From: Ga0074130 sp035492055
Lineage (GTDB): Bacteria; Pseudomonadota; Gammaproteobacteria; Burkholderiales; Rhodocyclaceae
Direction of reading: 5' to 3'
NCBI GenBank assembly: GCA_035492055.1
Contig: DATJJR010000037.1
Coordinates: 1-32,683 of the forward strand
DNA: 32,683 nucleotides
The notes under the pieces are model-generated. The model did no database searches, had not been told where the DNA came from, and saw only the letters and a program-made list of their open reading frames with translations. Position 1 is the stretch's first letter. Every line of letters begins with the position of its first letter. The position numbers and the translations under genes were made by a program. Shown here piece after piece: positions 1 through 8,573 of this stretch.

Positions 1-7
1 AGTGCTC

Positions 8-1234
8 TCAGCATCTTTTTGTTCTCCACAATAACCAGGCGGTGACGACGGCGTTCAACAGCGCCGTGATCAGAAAGAGTTGTCTTGCATTGCTACCAGT
101 GCCGAGAAGAACAATTGCGAGTACAGCGGCGGTGACCATGAACAGGGCGTTCATGATGTTGTTCGCTCCGATGATGCGCGAGCGTTGCGTTGCGTCGCTA
201 CAGGATTGCATTAGCGTGTAGAGCGGTACGCAATACAAGCCGCCGCAGACGCCGATCAAAATGAGATCGGCATACATGCGTGCGCCGTGTGGCGCGGCGA
301 AAAACAGATCGACCGCAAACAAGGTGAGGCCGGCGGCACCGGCCAGAATGCACTTCGGTTCGATACGCCCATGTGAAAGTCGTGCGCACAATAGTGAACC
401 CGTGCTGACGCCGATTGAGAACAGGGCGAGCAACAAGGTCACGAAATATTCGTCACCGCCGAGATTGTCTTTTGCGAAGGCAGGAAATTGCGACAAAAAC
501 ATGGCGCCGTAAAACCAGAACCACGAGATGGCGATGATGGCGACAAATACTTCACGATCATCGCGAGCGAGGCGCAATGCACGCGCGGTTTCCGAAAAGA
601 TATTCCAGTTGATTTGCAACGTGGGTGCGGCGCTGGCGGCGACGGGAATGCTGCGACTCGACAGCCAGCCGAGCAACGCAATCAGCGTGCACGTTGCCGC
701 GACCCACGTTGGACCGTGGGTACCGAGTGCAATCAACAAGCCGCCGAGAATGGTGCCGAGCAGGATGGCGAGAAAGGTTGCGCCTTCGACCAAGGCATTG
801 CCGCCGACAAGTTCTTCAGCATGCAGGTGTTGCGGCAAGATCGAATACTTGAGGGGGCCGAAGAAGGTTGAGTGCGCTCCCATCAAAAATAGTGCGATGA
901 GCAGCAGCGGTAAATTAGGCAAGCAAAAGCCGGCGGCGGCGATGCCCATGATCAAGATCTCGCATAGCTTGATCAGGCGAATCAGACGCGACTTCTCATA
1001 TTTGTCGGCGAGTTGTCCGGCCGTGGCCGAGAACAGGAAGAACGGCAGGATGAAGATTCCGCCGCAGGCACTTACCATGAGGCCGGCATTGATACTCGAC
1101 AAGCGTGCGCCTTGAAAGGTAATGAGGATCACCATCGCATTCTTCAACACGTTGTCGTTGAATGCGCCGAGAAATTGGGTAATGAAAAGCGGCAAAAACC
1201 GGCGTTCGCGCAGCAGTCTGAGTGATCCGGCCAT
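8..1234 (-). CDS. lplT: MFS transporter, LplT-like (lysophospholipid transporter family)
   Basis: Inner-membrane major facilitator protein of 408 residues with about 12 hydrophobic segments. The N-terminal motif FLGAFNDNVLKNA is typical of the LplT group, which flips lysophospholipids across the inner membrane for re-acylation by Aas. The reading frame is open up to 1381, but I start at the ATG at 1234: it begins MAGSLRLLRERR, has an AGGAAAAG ribosome site just upstream, and the extra N-terminal residues are polar and unlike a transporter. The stop lies at 8-10, so a partner acyltransferase, if present, lies outside the window. It is divergent from the atp operon. Family membership is well supported; the lysophospholipid substrate is inferred. 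Confidence 0.8.
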   Translation of the reverse strand: MAGSLRLLRERRFLPLFITQFLGAFNDNVLKNAMVILITFQGARLSSINAGLMVSACGGIFILPFFLFSATAGQLADKYEKSRLIRLIKLCEILIMGIAAAGFCLPNLPLLLIALFLMGAHSTFFGPLKYSILPQHLHAEELVGGNALVEGATFLAILLGTILGGLLIALGTHGPTWVAATCTLIALLGWLSSRSIPVAASAAPTLQINWNIFSETARALRLARDDREVFVAIIAISWFWFYGAMFLSQFPAFAKDNLGGDEYFVTLLLALFSIGVSTGSLLCARLSHGRIEPKCILAGAAGLTLFAVDLFFAAPHGARMYADLILIGVCGGLYCVPLYTLMQSCSDATQRSRIIGANNIMNALFMVTAAVLAIVLLGTGSNARQLFLITALLNAVVTAWLLWRTKRC

Positions 1235-1559
1235 GCTTTTCCTGTGGTTCCCTGTGTGATGAGGCGGCGAATGTACTACGCCGTTGGCATGCGCATGGCA
1301 TTGGCCGGTTTCGCCGTGTCTTGGTGCGCCGCCAACATGGTGCCCAGAAGCGGAGCTTTTGCCATCATAAAATGAACGCATCCGCTTGAATCACCGTGGA
1401 AAAACCTTGCAGTCGGTTTGACTTCTGTCAGCAATTCGATTACATTCTCGCGGCTTTTTGGTGCGGAGCAAAGGCTTTGTTCCCGCACTTGGGGCATCAA
1501 GCAGAGGAGCGCATCGGCTGCAGAAAAAGCATGGCGGCGCCTGTTTCCAAGGGGCGAAA
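1235..1559. other. Intergenic region between lplT-like gene and atpI
   Basis: This 325-bp divergent spacer carries the presumed atp operon promoter (1418-1446) and an untranslated leader of about 105 bases. In-frame extensions of both flanking genes run into it but read as low-quality protein. The lplT-like gene must have its promoter between about 1245 and 1400, but I see no convincing pair of boxes for it. The parA/parB genes that often precede atpI in proteobacteria are absent here. Confidence 0.6.
1418..1446 (+). promoter_or_regulatory. Predicted sigma70 promoter of the atp operon
   Basis: TTGACT at 1418-1423 and TACATT at 1441-1446 are separated by exactly 17 bases, giving 5/6 and 4/6 matches to the sigma70 consensus including the most conserved positions. 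Transcription would start near 1453, about 105 bases before the proposed atpI start. No other comparable box pair is visible upstream of atpI. Confidence 0.6.
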
Positions 1560-1889
1560 TTGAAAAAAGTCATACTTCTGCAGTCGGGTTTAGTGGTAGT
1601 GGTGGCTGCAATTGCGGCAGGTTGGGTAGGCGCGCATGGCGCGATCTCGGCCCTGATTGGCGGACTCGCCTACATCCTTCCTAATCTCCTGTTTGTACTG
1701 CGTTTGTCGCTGGCCGGAAGGCGCGCAGACGTGATGACGTTTTTTGCGGGCGAGATGTTCAAGATCGCCGCAACGATAGGAATACTGGCGGTTGCAACGC
1801 GAGTCTATCCAGTGCATTGGTTATGCGTGCTGATCGGACTCTTTGCAGCGGTTAAAGCGAATCTTTTTGCATTTTTATTGAAAAACTGA
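1560..1889 (+). CDS. atpI: ATP synthase protein I (AtpI)
   Basis: Small hydrophobic protein of 109 residues encoded first in the operon. AtpI assists assembly of the c-ring and is linked to Mg2+ handling, but is not a stoichiometric ATP synthase subunit. About four hydrophobic segments are visible. An ATG at 1458 is in frame but adds a hydrophilic stretch; I prefer the TTG at 1560, which begins LKKVILLQSG and has AAGGGG about six bases upstream. The stop at 1887-1889 is two bases from the atpB ATG, consistent with translational coupling. Identity rests on position and hydrophobic pattern because AtpI sequences diverge strongly. Confidence 0.8.
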   Translation: MKKVILLQSGLVVVVAAIAAGWVGAHGAISALIGGLAYILPNLLFVLRLSLAGRRADVMTFFAGEMFKIAATIGILAVATRVYPVHWLCVLIGLFAAVKANLFAFLLKN

Positions 1890-1891
1890 CT

Positions 1892-2770
1892 ATGTCTACC
1901 GGTACCGAAGGCATCGCCGAACACGTAGCCGAAGCGCCCACTTCCGGCGAATACATCATTCACCATCTGACCCACAATAATTCGTTGGGTCACAAGCAGA
2001 CCAGTCTGCTTGATTTCTCGGTGGTCAATTACGACACCCTGACCATTTCCGTATTTCTCGGTCTTCTGACGGTTTTCCTGCTGTGGCTGGGTGCACGCAA
2101 GGCCACTTCCGGTGTGCCGGGTCGCTTCCAGGGGTTTGTCGAGATGATGGTTGAAATGGTGGCTGATCAGGCCAAGGGCATCATTCATTCGGACGAGTCG
2201 CGCAAGTTCCTGGCACCGCTGGCACTGACAGTTTTCGTCTGGGTATTCTTCCTGAATGCCATGGACTTCCTGCCGCTGGATCTGCTGCCGCGCATTTTCC
2301 AAAGCGCCACTGGCAATCCCCATGCCTATTTGCGTGTGGTTCCTACGGCCGACTTGAACGCCACGCTGGGTTTGTCCCTTGGTGTGTTGCTGCTCTGCCT
2401 CTTCTACAACGTCAAGATCAAGGGTATTGGCGGTTGGGCGCATGAGCTTGTATGTGCGCCGTTCGGGACCAGCAGCAATCCGATTTTCGCGGTCCTGCTG
2501 GGCATCGTGAACTTCGCCATGCAAATTATCGAATTCATTGCCAAGACCGTTTCGCACGGCATGCGGTTGTTCGGCAACATGTATGCCGGCGAGCTGATCT
2601 TCATGCTGATCGCGCTCATGGGCGGTTCGGCGACTGTCGGCGGTTTTATCGGTCACGTGCTGGCCGGCTCCGTGTGGGCCATCTTCCACATTCTGATCGT
2701 CGTTCTGCAAGCTTTCGTGTTCATGATGCTGACCTTGGTTTATCTGGGTCAGGCGCACGAGAGCCATTAA
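1892..2770 (+). CDS. atpB: F1Fo ATP synthase subunit a
   Basis: Membrane stator subunit of Fo, 292 residues, which forms the two proton half-channels against the c-ring. The conserved arginine is visible as R225 in the motif SHGMRLFGNMYAGE. Five to six membrane segments follow a longer polar N-terminus that includes the sequence HHLTHN. It sits two bases after atpI and 45 bases before atpE. No strong Shine-Dalgarno sequence precedes the ATG, which supports coupling to atpI translation. Confidence 0.97.
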   Translation: MSTGTEGIAEHVAEAPTSGEYIIHHLTHNNSLGHKQTSLLDFSVVNYDTLTISVFLGLLTVFLLWLGARKATSGVPGRFQGFVEMMVEMVADQAKGIIHSDESRKFLAPLALTVFVWVFFLNAMDFLPLDLLPRIFQSATGNPHAYLRVVPTADLNATLGLSLGVLLLCLFYNVKIKGIGGWAHELVCAPFGTSSNPIFAVLLGIVNFAMQIIEFIAKTVSHGMRLFGNMYAGELIFMLIALMGGSATVGGFIGHVLAGSVWAIFHILIVVLQAFVFMMLTLVYLGQAHESH

Positions 2771-2815
2771 TTTTTAACCGTTTCACCTACTACTTTTTAA
2801 AACTAAGGAGTTGTC

Positions 2816-3079
2816 ATGGAAGTTATTAGCTTTGTCGCACTGGCCGCTGGTCTGATCATTGGTCTGGGCGCTATCGGTGCCTGTATCGGTATCGGCATCA
2901 TGGGTTCCAAGTACCTGGAAGCCGCTGCTCGTCAACCCGAGCTGATGAACGCCCTGCAAACCAAGATGTTCCTGCTGGCCGGTCTGATCGACGCCGCTTT
3001 CATTATCGGTACCGGTATTGCTCTGTGGTTCGCAACTGCCAACCCGTTCCTGGCCCAGATCGCCGCTGTCACCAAGTAA
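2816..3079 (+). CDS. atpE: F1Fo ATP synthase subunit c
   Basis: Ring-forming proteolipid of 87 residues with two membrane helices joined by the polar loop ARQPE. The ion-carrying carboxylate is D59 in AGLIDAAF. The second-helix context lacks the extra hydroxyl/glutamine ligands seen in sodium-driven rings, so a proton-coupled enzyme is expected. A strong TAAGGAG ribosome site lies just before the ATG, in keeping with the high copy number of subunit c per complex. The long spacer from atpB gives this gene its own well-exposed initiation region. Confidence 0.97.
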   Translation: MEVISFVALAAGLIIGLGAIGACIGIGIMGSKYLEAAARQPELMNALQTKMFLLAGLIDAAFIIGTGIALWFATANPFLAQIAAVTK

Positions 3080-3119
3080 TTTTCGGTCTGTTCTTCTATC
3101 CACTTAAGAGGACATAACC

Positions 3120-3590
3120 GTGGATTTAAACGCAACCCTCCTGGCACAGCTGGTCGTGTTCCTGGTGCTGGCTGCGGTCACTGCGAAATTCGTGTGGCCG
3201 CCCATCGTCAAGGCCATTGACGAGCGCGCCGCGAAGATCGCCGACGGCCTTGCCGCCGCAGACCGCGCCAAGACAGATCTCGCCAACGCCGAAAAGAAGG
3301 CGGGCGACGAGCTGCGCAAGGCCCGCGAGTCCGCGAGCGAACTGCGTAACAACGCAGAATCGCAAGCTGCCAAGGTGCTTGAAGATGCACGTGCTGAAGC
3401 CAACCGCATCGTTTCCGCTGCTCGCGAAGCCGCTGAAGCTGAAGCCGGCGTGGCTGCTCAACGTGCCCGTGAAGCACTGCGCGACCACGTTGCCCAATTG
3501 GCTGTGGCTGGTGCCGAGAAGATTCTCCGCAAGGAAATCAATCCTCAGGTGCATGCCGAGCTGCTGACGCAACTCAAGTCGGAGCTGTAA
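3120..3590 (+). CDS. atpF: F1Fo ATP synthase subunit b
   Basis: Peripheral stalk subunit of 156 residues. One N-terminal membrane helix (about residues 5-25) is followed by a long charged, alanine-rich amphipathic helix that dimerises and reaches delta on top of F1. Translation starts at a GTG (3120) preceded by AAGAGGAC; no in-frame ATG would keep the membrane anchor intact. The end of the gene is six bases from atpH. Only one b-type gene is present, so the stalk is a b2 homodimer. Confidence 0.97.
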   Translation: MDLNATLLAQLVVFLVLAAVTAKFVWPPIVKAIDERAAKIADGLAAADRAKTDLANAEKKAGDELRKARESASELRNNAESQAAKVLEDARAEANRIVSAAREAAEAEAGVAAQRAREALRDHVAQLAVAGAEKILRKEINPQVHAELLTQLKSEL

Positions 3591-3596
3591 TACGCC

Positions 3597-4133
3597 ATGG
3601 CTGAAAACGTAACCCTCGCGCGTCCGTACGCTGAAGCCGCTTTCCAGCTGGCGAAGAACGGCAATGCGCTCGCCGCCTGGTCGCAATCGCTTGCGAAGCT
3701 GGCAGCGATTGCTCGCAATTCGGATGTGGAGGCTTACATCAGCAATCCGCATCTTGCCGCCGAGCAGCGTACCTCGTTGTTTATTGGCAAGTCGGGTGAA
3801 AGCCTCTCGGCCGACCAGGAAAGCTTCGTGCGCGTGTTGACGAGCAATGATCGTCTGCAAGTGCTTCCCGAAATCGCAGAGCTTTTCGAAAGCCTGAAAA
3901 ACGGCGCGGAAGGCGTGCGTACGGCTGAAGTCGAATCGGCGTTCCCGCTTGATGACGCTGCAGTGAAGGCGCTGGTTGCCGATCTGGAAAAGAAGCTGAA
4001 TGCCAAGGTGCAAGTCACCGTACGCGTAGTGCCCGAACTGATTGGCGGTGTCCGCATCGCCATCGATGATGAAGTGATTGACGCCTCCGTGCGCGGCAAG
4101 CTTGCTGCCATGGCTACCGCGCTAAAGAACTAG
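3597..4133 (+). CDS. atpH: F1Fo ATP synthase subunit delta
   Basis: Delta subunit of 178 residues, which joins the b-dimer stalk to the N-termini of the alpha subunits. It opens with the usual ARPYAEAAFQLA helix and ends with the conserved segment around PELIGGVRI and DASVRGKL. The length matches the family. It lies between atpF (6-base gap) and atpA (10-base gap), the canonical order. Confidence 0.97.
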   Translation: MAENVTLARPYAEAAFQLAKNGNALAAWSQSLAKLAAIARNSDVEAYISNPHLAAEQRTSLFIGKSGESLSADQESFVRVLTSNDRLQVLPEIAELFESLKNGAEGVRTAEVESAFPLDDAAVKALVADLEKKLNAKVQVTVRVVPELIGGVRIAIDDEVIDASVRGKLAAMATALKN

Positions 4134-4143
4134 GAGCTATTCC

Positions 4144-5682
4144 ATGAACCTCAATCCCTCCGAGATCAGTGACCTGATCAAGAGCCGGATCCAGAACATG
4201 CAGCTGTCCGCCACGGCCAAGAACGAAGGCACCGTGGTTTCCGTGACAGATGGCATCACCCGTATCCACGGCCTCGCCGACGTGATGCAGGGCGAAATGC
4301 TGGAATTCCCCGGCAACACTTTCGGCCTTGCGCTGAACCTCGAGCGCGACTCCGTCGGCGCCGTTGTTCTGGGTGAGTACGAACATATTTCTGAAGGCGA
4401 CACTGTCAAGTGCACCGGCCGCATCCTTGAAGTACCGGTTGGTCCGGAACTCCTCGGCCGCGTCGTGAACGCGCTGGGCGAGCCGATCGACGGCAAGGGC
4501 CCGCTGAATGCCAAGCTGACCGACAAGATCGAAAAGGTTGCGCCGGGCGTGATCTGGCGTAAGTCGGTTGACCAGCCGGTGCAAACTGGCCTGAAGGCCA
4601 TCGACTCGATGGTTCCGGTCGGCCGCGGTCAGCGCGAACTGATCATTGGCGATCGTCAGACTGGCAAGACTGCCGTCGCGATCGACGCCATCATCAACCA
4701 GAAGGGCCAAGGCGTTTTCTGTATCTACGTTGCTGTGGGTCAGAAGGCTTCGACCATCGCCAACGTCGTGCGCAAGCTCGAAGAAAACGGCGCGCTGGAA
4801 TACACCATCGTTGTTGCCGCCTCCGCTTCCGAATCCGCTGCGATGCAATTCATCGCACCGTACGCCGGTTGCACCATGGGCGAATACTTCCGCGACCGCG
4901 GTCAAGATGCGCTGATCGTTTATGATGATCTGACCAAGCAAGCTTGGGCCTACCGTCAAATCTCCCTGCTGCTGCGCCGTCCGCCGGGCCGCGAAGCTTA
5001 TCCGGGTGACGTGTTCTACATCCACTCCCGCCTGCTCGAGCGTGCCGCTCGTGTGTCGGAAGCTTGGGTCGAGAAGCTGACCAACGGCGAAGTGAAGGGC
5101 AAGACCGGTTCGTTGACCGCACTGCCGATCATCGAAACCCAAGCCGGTGACGTGTCCGCATTCGTGCCGACTAACGTGATCTCGATTACCGACGGCCAGA
5201 TCTTCCTGGAAACCGACCTGTTCAACGCTGGCGTACGCCCTGCAATGAACGCCGGTATCTCCGTGTCCCGCGTTGGTGGCGCTGCCCAGACCAAGGTCAT
5301 CAAGAAGCTCGGCGGCGGTATCCGTCTGGCGCTGGCTCAGTATCGTGAACTGGCTGCGTTTGCGCAGTTTGCTTCCGACCTTGATGAAGCCACCCGCAAG
5401 CAGCTTGAGCGTGGTCGTCGTGTGACCGAGCTGATGAAGCAAGGCCAGTACGCGCCGCAAAGCGTTTCCAAGATGGCCGTGTCGCTGTACGCCTCGAACG
5501 AGGGTTTCATGGATGACGTTGATGTCACCAAGATCCTCGCCTTCGAAAGCGCGCTGCTGCAATACGTTGCTCAGAAGAACGCTGCGCTGATGGAAAAGAT
5601 CGAATCCTCCAAGAACCTGGACAAGGACGACGAAGCCGTACTGAAGGCTGCCATCGTTGAGTTCAAGAAGTCCTGGGCCTGA
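4144..5682 (+). CDS. atpA: F1Fo ATP synthase subunit alpha
   Basis: Non-catalytic nucleotide-binding subunit of the F1 hexamer, 512 residues. The Walker A motif GDRQTGKT is at residues 169-176, the same numbering as the E. coli protein. The conserved VYDDLTKQAWAYRQ and LLRRPPGREAYPGD segments follow. The N-terminal beta-barrel and C-terminal helical domain are complete. A ribosome site (AGGAGC) precedes the ATG. Nothing unusual is seen. Confidence 0.98.
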   Translation: MNLNPSEISDLIKSRIQNMQLSATAKNEGTVVSVTDGITRIHGLADVMQGEMLEFPGNTFGLALNLERDSVGAVVLGEYEHISEGDTVKCTGRILEVPVGPELLGRVVNALGEPIDGKGPLNAKLTDKIEKVAPGVIWRKSVDQPVQTGLKAIDSMVPVGRGQRELIIGDRQTGKTAVAIDAIINQKGQGVFCIYVAVGQKASTIANVVRKLEENGALEYTIVVAASASESAAMQFIAPYAGCTMGEYFRDRGQDALIVYDDLTKQAWAYRQISLLLRRPPGREAYPGDVFYIHSRLLERAARVSEAWVEKLTNGEVKGKTGSLTALPIIETQAGDVSAFVPTNVISITDGQIFLETDLFNAGVRPAMNAGISVSRVGGAAQTKVIKKLGGGIRLALAQYRELAAFAQFASDLDEATRKQLERGRRVTELMKQGQYAPQSVSKMAVSLYASNEGFMDDVDVTKILAFESALLQYVAQKNAALMEKIESSKNLDKDDEAVLKAAIVEFKKSWA

Positions 5683-5713
5683 TCGTCACCTGATATCCAG
5701 ATAGGAGAAGATC

Positions 5714-6589
5714 ATGGCTGGAGGCAAAGAGATTCGTACCAAGATCAAGAGCGTGCAAAACACGCGCAAGATCACCAAGGCAATGGAAATGGTGGCTGCA
5801 TCCAAAATGCGCAAGGCGCAGGAACGGATGTGGGCCGCACGCCCCTACGCTGAAAAGGTGCGCCAGCTGGCTGCCAACCTGTCCGCGGCGAACATCACCG
5901 ATTACCGCCACGCGTTCCTGACCAAGAAGGAATCGGTCAAGCGTATCGGCGTGATTTTGGTGACGACCGACAAGGGTTTGTGCGGCGGCCTGAACACCAA
6001 CATCCTGCGTACCCTGGTCAACGACATGCGCCAGTGGGAACAGGACGGTGTCAGCGACATCCGTTTGACCTGCATTGGCAACAAGGGCTTGGGCTTTGCC
6101 CAGCGCATGGGTGGCAATGTTGTTTCGCAAGTCACCCAGCTCGGCGATACGCCGCACCTGGACAAGCTGCTGGGCGCGATCAAGGTCATGATCGATGCCT
6201 TCCAGAATGACGAACTGGATGCCGTGTATGTCGCTAGTACTCGCTTCATCAACACGATGAAGCAGGAGCCTGTGGTTGATCAGTTGTTGCCGCTCACCGG
6301 CGACAAGCTGAGCACACCGGACGGCAACTGGGACTACCTGTACGAGCCGGATGCGCAAGTTGTTGTTGATGATCTGCTGACCCGCTATGTCGAAGCATTG
6401 GTCTATCAGGCCGTTGCGGAAAACATGGCGTCGGAACAGTCGGCGCGGATGGTTGCCATGAAGGCCGCCACCGACAACGCCGGCAGCGTCATCAAGGAAT
6501 TGCAGCTGGTCTACAACAAGGCACGTCAGGCCGCGATTACCAAGGAAATTTCGGAAATCGTCGGCGGCGCAGCAGCGATTGCTGGCTAA
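5714..6589 (+). CDS. atpG: F1Fo ATP synthase subunit gamma
   Basis: Central rotor shaft of F1, 291 residues. The N-terminal helix carries KEIRTKIKSVQNTRKITKAMEMVAASKM, split here as the conserved pieces IRTKIKSVQNTRKITKAM and MVAASKM; the C-terminal helix carries VYNKARQAAITKEISEIVGGA. These two form the coiled coil that turns inside the alpha-beta hexamer. The Rossmann-like middle includes GLCGGLNTNI. Length is normal. AGGAG lies just upstream of the start codon. Confidence 0.97.
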   Translation: MAGGKEIRTKIKSVQNTRKITKAMEMVAASKMRKAQERMWAARPYAEKVRQLAANLSAANITDYRHAFLTKKESVKRIGVILVTTDKGLCGGLNTNILRTLVNDMRQWEQDGVSDIRLTCIGNKGLGFAQRMGGNVVSQVTQLGDTPHLDKLLGAIKVMIDAFQNDELDAVYVASTRFINTMKQEPVVDQLLPLTGDKLSTPDGNWDYLYEPDAQVVVDDLLTRYVEALVYQAVAENMASEQSARMVAMKAATDNAGSVIKELQLVYNKARQAAITKEISEIVGGAAAIAG

Positions 6590-6624
6590 GCGGGTTAACG
6601 GATTACTGAATTAAGGAAATAACC

Positions 6625-8022
6625 ATGAGCAACGGAAATATCGTCCAGTGCATCGGCCCGGTGGTGGATATCAAGTTCCCCCGCGAAGCCCTGCCTAAGG
6701 TCTACGACGCCCTGCTTCTCGACGATGCCAACAGCACCGCCGAAGCCGGCCTGACCTTTGAAGTTCAACAACAGCTCGGTGACGGCGTGGTGCGTACCAT
6801 CGCCCTGGGCTCGTCCGACGGCCTGCGCCGTGGCATGAGCGTCAAGAACACCGGCAAGGCCATCTCGGTCCCCGTCGGTGTTGGCACCCTGGGCCGCATC
6901 ATGGATGTGCTGGGTCGCCCGATCGATGAAGCCGGTCCGATCCCGACCGAAGAGCTGCGTCCGATTCACGCCAAGGCGCCGCGGTTTGACGAGCTGTCCC
7001 CGTCGGTTGACCTGCTGCCCACCGGCATCAAGGTGATCGACCTGATTTGCCCGTTCGCCAAGGGCGGCAAGATCGGCCTGTTCGGCGGTGCCGGTGTCGG
7101 CAAGACCGTGAACATGATGGAGCTCATCAACAACATCGCCAAGAGCTACGGTGGTTACTCCGTGTTCGCCGGCGTGGGTGAGCGTACCCGTGAGGGCAAC
7201 GACTTCTACCATGAAATGGAAGACTCCAAGGTTCTGGACAAGGTCTCCATGGTGTTCGGTCAGATGAACGAGCCGCCCGGCAACCGTCTGCGCGTTGCGC
7301 TGACCGGTCTGACCATGGCCGAGAAGTTCCGTGACGAAGGCCGCGACATCCTTTTCTTCGTCGATAACATCTATCGCTACACGCTGGCCGGTACCGAAGT
7401 GTCCGCCCTGCTAGGTCGTATGCCTTCCGCCGTGGGTTATCAACCGACGCTGGCTGAAGAAATGGGCCGTCTGCAAGAGCGCATCACCTCGACCAAGGTT
7501 GGCTCCATCACCTCGATCCAGGCCGTGTACGTCCCTGCGGATGACTTGACCGATCCGTCGCCTGCCACGACCTTCCTGCACTTGGACGCTACCGTCGTGC
7601 TGTCGCGTGACATCGCCGCTCTGGGTATCTACCCGGCTGTCGATCCGCTCGACTCCACCTCGCGTCAGCTCGATCCGCAGATCGTCGGCGAAGAGCATTA
7701 CAGCGTCGCCCGTCGCGTTCAATCGACGCTGCAGCGTTACAAGGAGCTGCGCGACATCATCGCCATTCTGGGTATGGACGAACTGGCGCCGGAAGACAAG
7801 CTGGCCGTAACCCGCGCCCGCAAGATCCAGCGCTTCCTGTCGCAGCCGTTCAACGTGGCCGAAGTCTTTACCGGTTCGCCGGGCAAGATCGTGCCGTTGG
7901 CCGACACCATCAAGGGCTTCAAGGCAATCGTGGACGGCGAATACGACCACCTGCCGGAACAAGCCTTCTACATGGTGGGTGCCATCGAAGAAGCGGTCGA
8001 AAAGGCCAAGACTCTGCAGTAA
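6625..8022 (+). CDS. atpD: F1Fo ATP synthase subunit beta (catalytic)
   Basis: Catalytic subunit of 465 residues. Walker A GGAGVGKT occupies residues 154-161, followed by GERTREGNDFYHEM, which holds the catalytic glutamate, and the Walker B region ILFFVDNIYRYT. The conserved loop that acts as the torque lever reads DELAPED in place of the textbook DELSEED, a tolerated variation. It is separated from atpC by 55 bases containing a 12-bp hairpin, the longest spacer in the F1 part of the operon. Confidence 0.98.
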   Translation: MSNGNIVQCIGPVVDIKFPREALPKVYDALLLDDANSTAEAGLTFEVQQQLGDGVVRTIALGSSDGLRRGMSVKNTGKAISVPVGVGTLGRIMDVLGRPIDEAGPIPTEELRPIHAKAPRFDELSPSVDLLPTGIKVIDLICPFAKGGKIGLFGGAGVGKTVNMMELINNIAKSYGGYSVFAGVGERTREGNDFYHEMEDSKVLDKVSMVFGQMNEPPGNRLRVALTGLTMAEKFRDEGRDILFFVDNIYRYTLAGTEVSALLGRMPSAVGYQPTLAEEMGRLQERITSTKVGSITSIQAVYVPADDLTDPSPATTFLHLDATVVLSRDIAALGIYPAVDPLDSTSRQLDPQIVGEEHYSVARRVQSTLQRYKELRDIIAILGMDELAPEDKLAVTRARKIQRFLSQPFNVAEVFTGSPGKIVPLADTIKGFKAIVDGEYDHLPEQAFYMVGAIEEAVEKAKTLQ

Positions 8023-8031
8023 AGAAAAGTA

Positions 8032-8059
8032 GAGGACCGATGCGATAGCGTCGGTCCTC
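8032..8059 (+). promoter_or_regulatory. Stem-loop between atpD and atpC
   Basis: GAGGACCGA (8032-8040) pairs perfectly with TCGGTCCTC (8051-8059). The ten bases between can add three more pairs closed by a GATA loop, for a stem of about 12 bp. There is no T-run after it, so it is not a classical intrinsic terminator. It lies between the atpD stop and the atpC ribosome site AAGGA. A role as an mRNA processing or stability element that sets epsilon output relative to beta is an inference. Confidence 0.55.
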
Positions 8060-8077
8060 GACTAACAAGGAAACCAA

Positions 8078-8503
8078 ATGGCCATGACGATTCATGTCGA
8101 TGTGGTGAGCGCTGAAGAAAAAATCTTCTCTGGTCTTGCCGAATTTGTATCGTTGCCGGGTGAAGCCGGTGAGCTGGGCATTCTGCCTGGCCATACGCCG
8201 CTGATCAGCCGTATCCGTCCGGGTGCTGTTGAATTGAAGCTGCCGAATCAGGAAGCTGCCGAGCTTGTGTTCGTGAACGGTGGCATTCTCGAAGTGCAGC
8301 CGAACCTTGTGACCGTGCTGGCCGATACCGCCATTCGCGGTGCCGATCTGGACGAAGCCAAGGCCGAGGAAGCCAAGCGCTTGGCTGAAGAGGCGATGGC
8401 GAATCAAGCTTCCGGCATGGACTATGCCAAGGCGCAAGCCGAATTGAGCGAAGCCATTGCGCAACTCGCAGCCATCCAGAAGTTCCGCAAGGTGCGCGGC
8501 TGA
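8078..8503 (+). CDS. atpC: F1Fo ATP synthase subunit epsilon
   Basis: Epsilon subunit of 141 residues. The N-terminal beta-sandwich contains the conserved PGEAGELGILPGHTPL and binds the foot of gamma near the c-ring. The C-terminal two-helix hairpin (about residues 90-138) can extend to inhibit ATP hydrolysis. Two in-frame ATGs lie at 8078 and 8084; the first is better spaced from AAGGA. It is the last gene of the operon and is followed by a strong terminator. Confidence 0.96.
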   Translation: MAMTIHVDVVSAEEKIFSGLAEFVSLPGEAGELGILPGHTPLISRIRPGAVELKLPNQEAAELVFVNGGILEVQPNLVTVLADTAIRGADLDEAKAEEAKRLAEEAMANQASGMDYAKAQAELSEAIAQLAAIQKFRKVRG

Positions 8504-8523
8504 GTTTGTAGCGATACGATACA

Positions 8524-8557
8524 AACAAAAAGGGCAGCTTAGGCTGCCCTTTTTGTT
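8524..8557. terminator. Bidirectional intrinsic terminator between atpC and ubiJ
   Basis: AGGGCAGC (8531-8538) pairs with GCTGCCCT (8543-8550) around a TTAG loop, flanked by an A-run on the left and a T-run on the right. It therefore reads as hairpin plus T-tract on both strands. It ends the atp operon on the plus strand and the ubiJ transcript, which converges from the other side, on the minus strand. Confidence 0.93.
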
Positions 8558-8573
8558 CATCGATGCCTTCAAT

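Noticed and set aside
1235..1381. N-terminal extension of the lplT-like protein
   Set aside because: The extension is rich in H, G and P, has no ribosome site, and would start inside the atp promoter region; the ATG at 1234 has a good site.
2816..3079. Sodium-binding c-ring
   Set aside because: The helix around D59 (GLIDAAF) lacks the paired glutamine/glutamate and serine/threonine ligands of sodium-driven rings.
4114..5562. Long minus-strand open frame (482 codons) opposite atpA
   Set aside because: The plus strand encodes an intact and highly conserved alpha subunit; the antisense frame shows no family motif.
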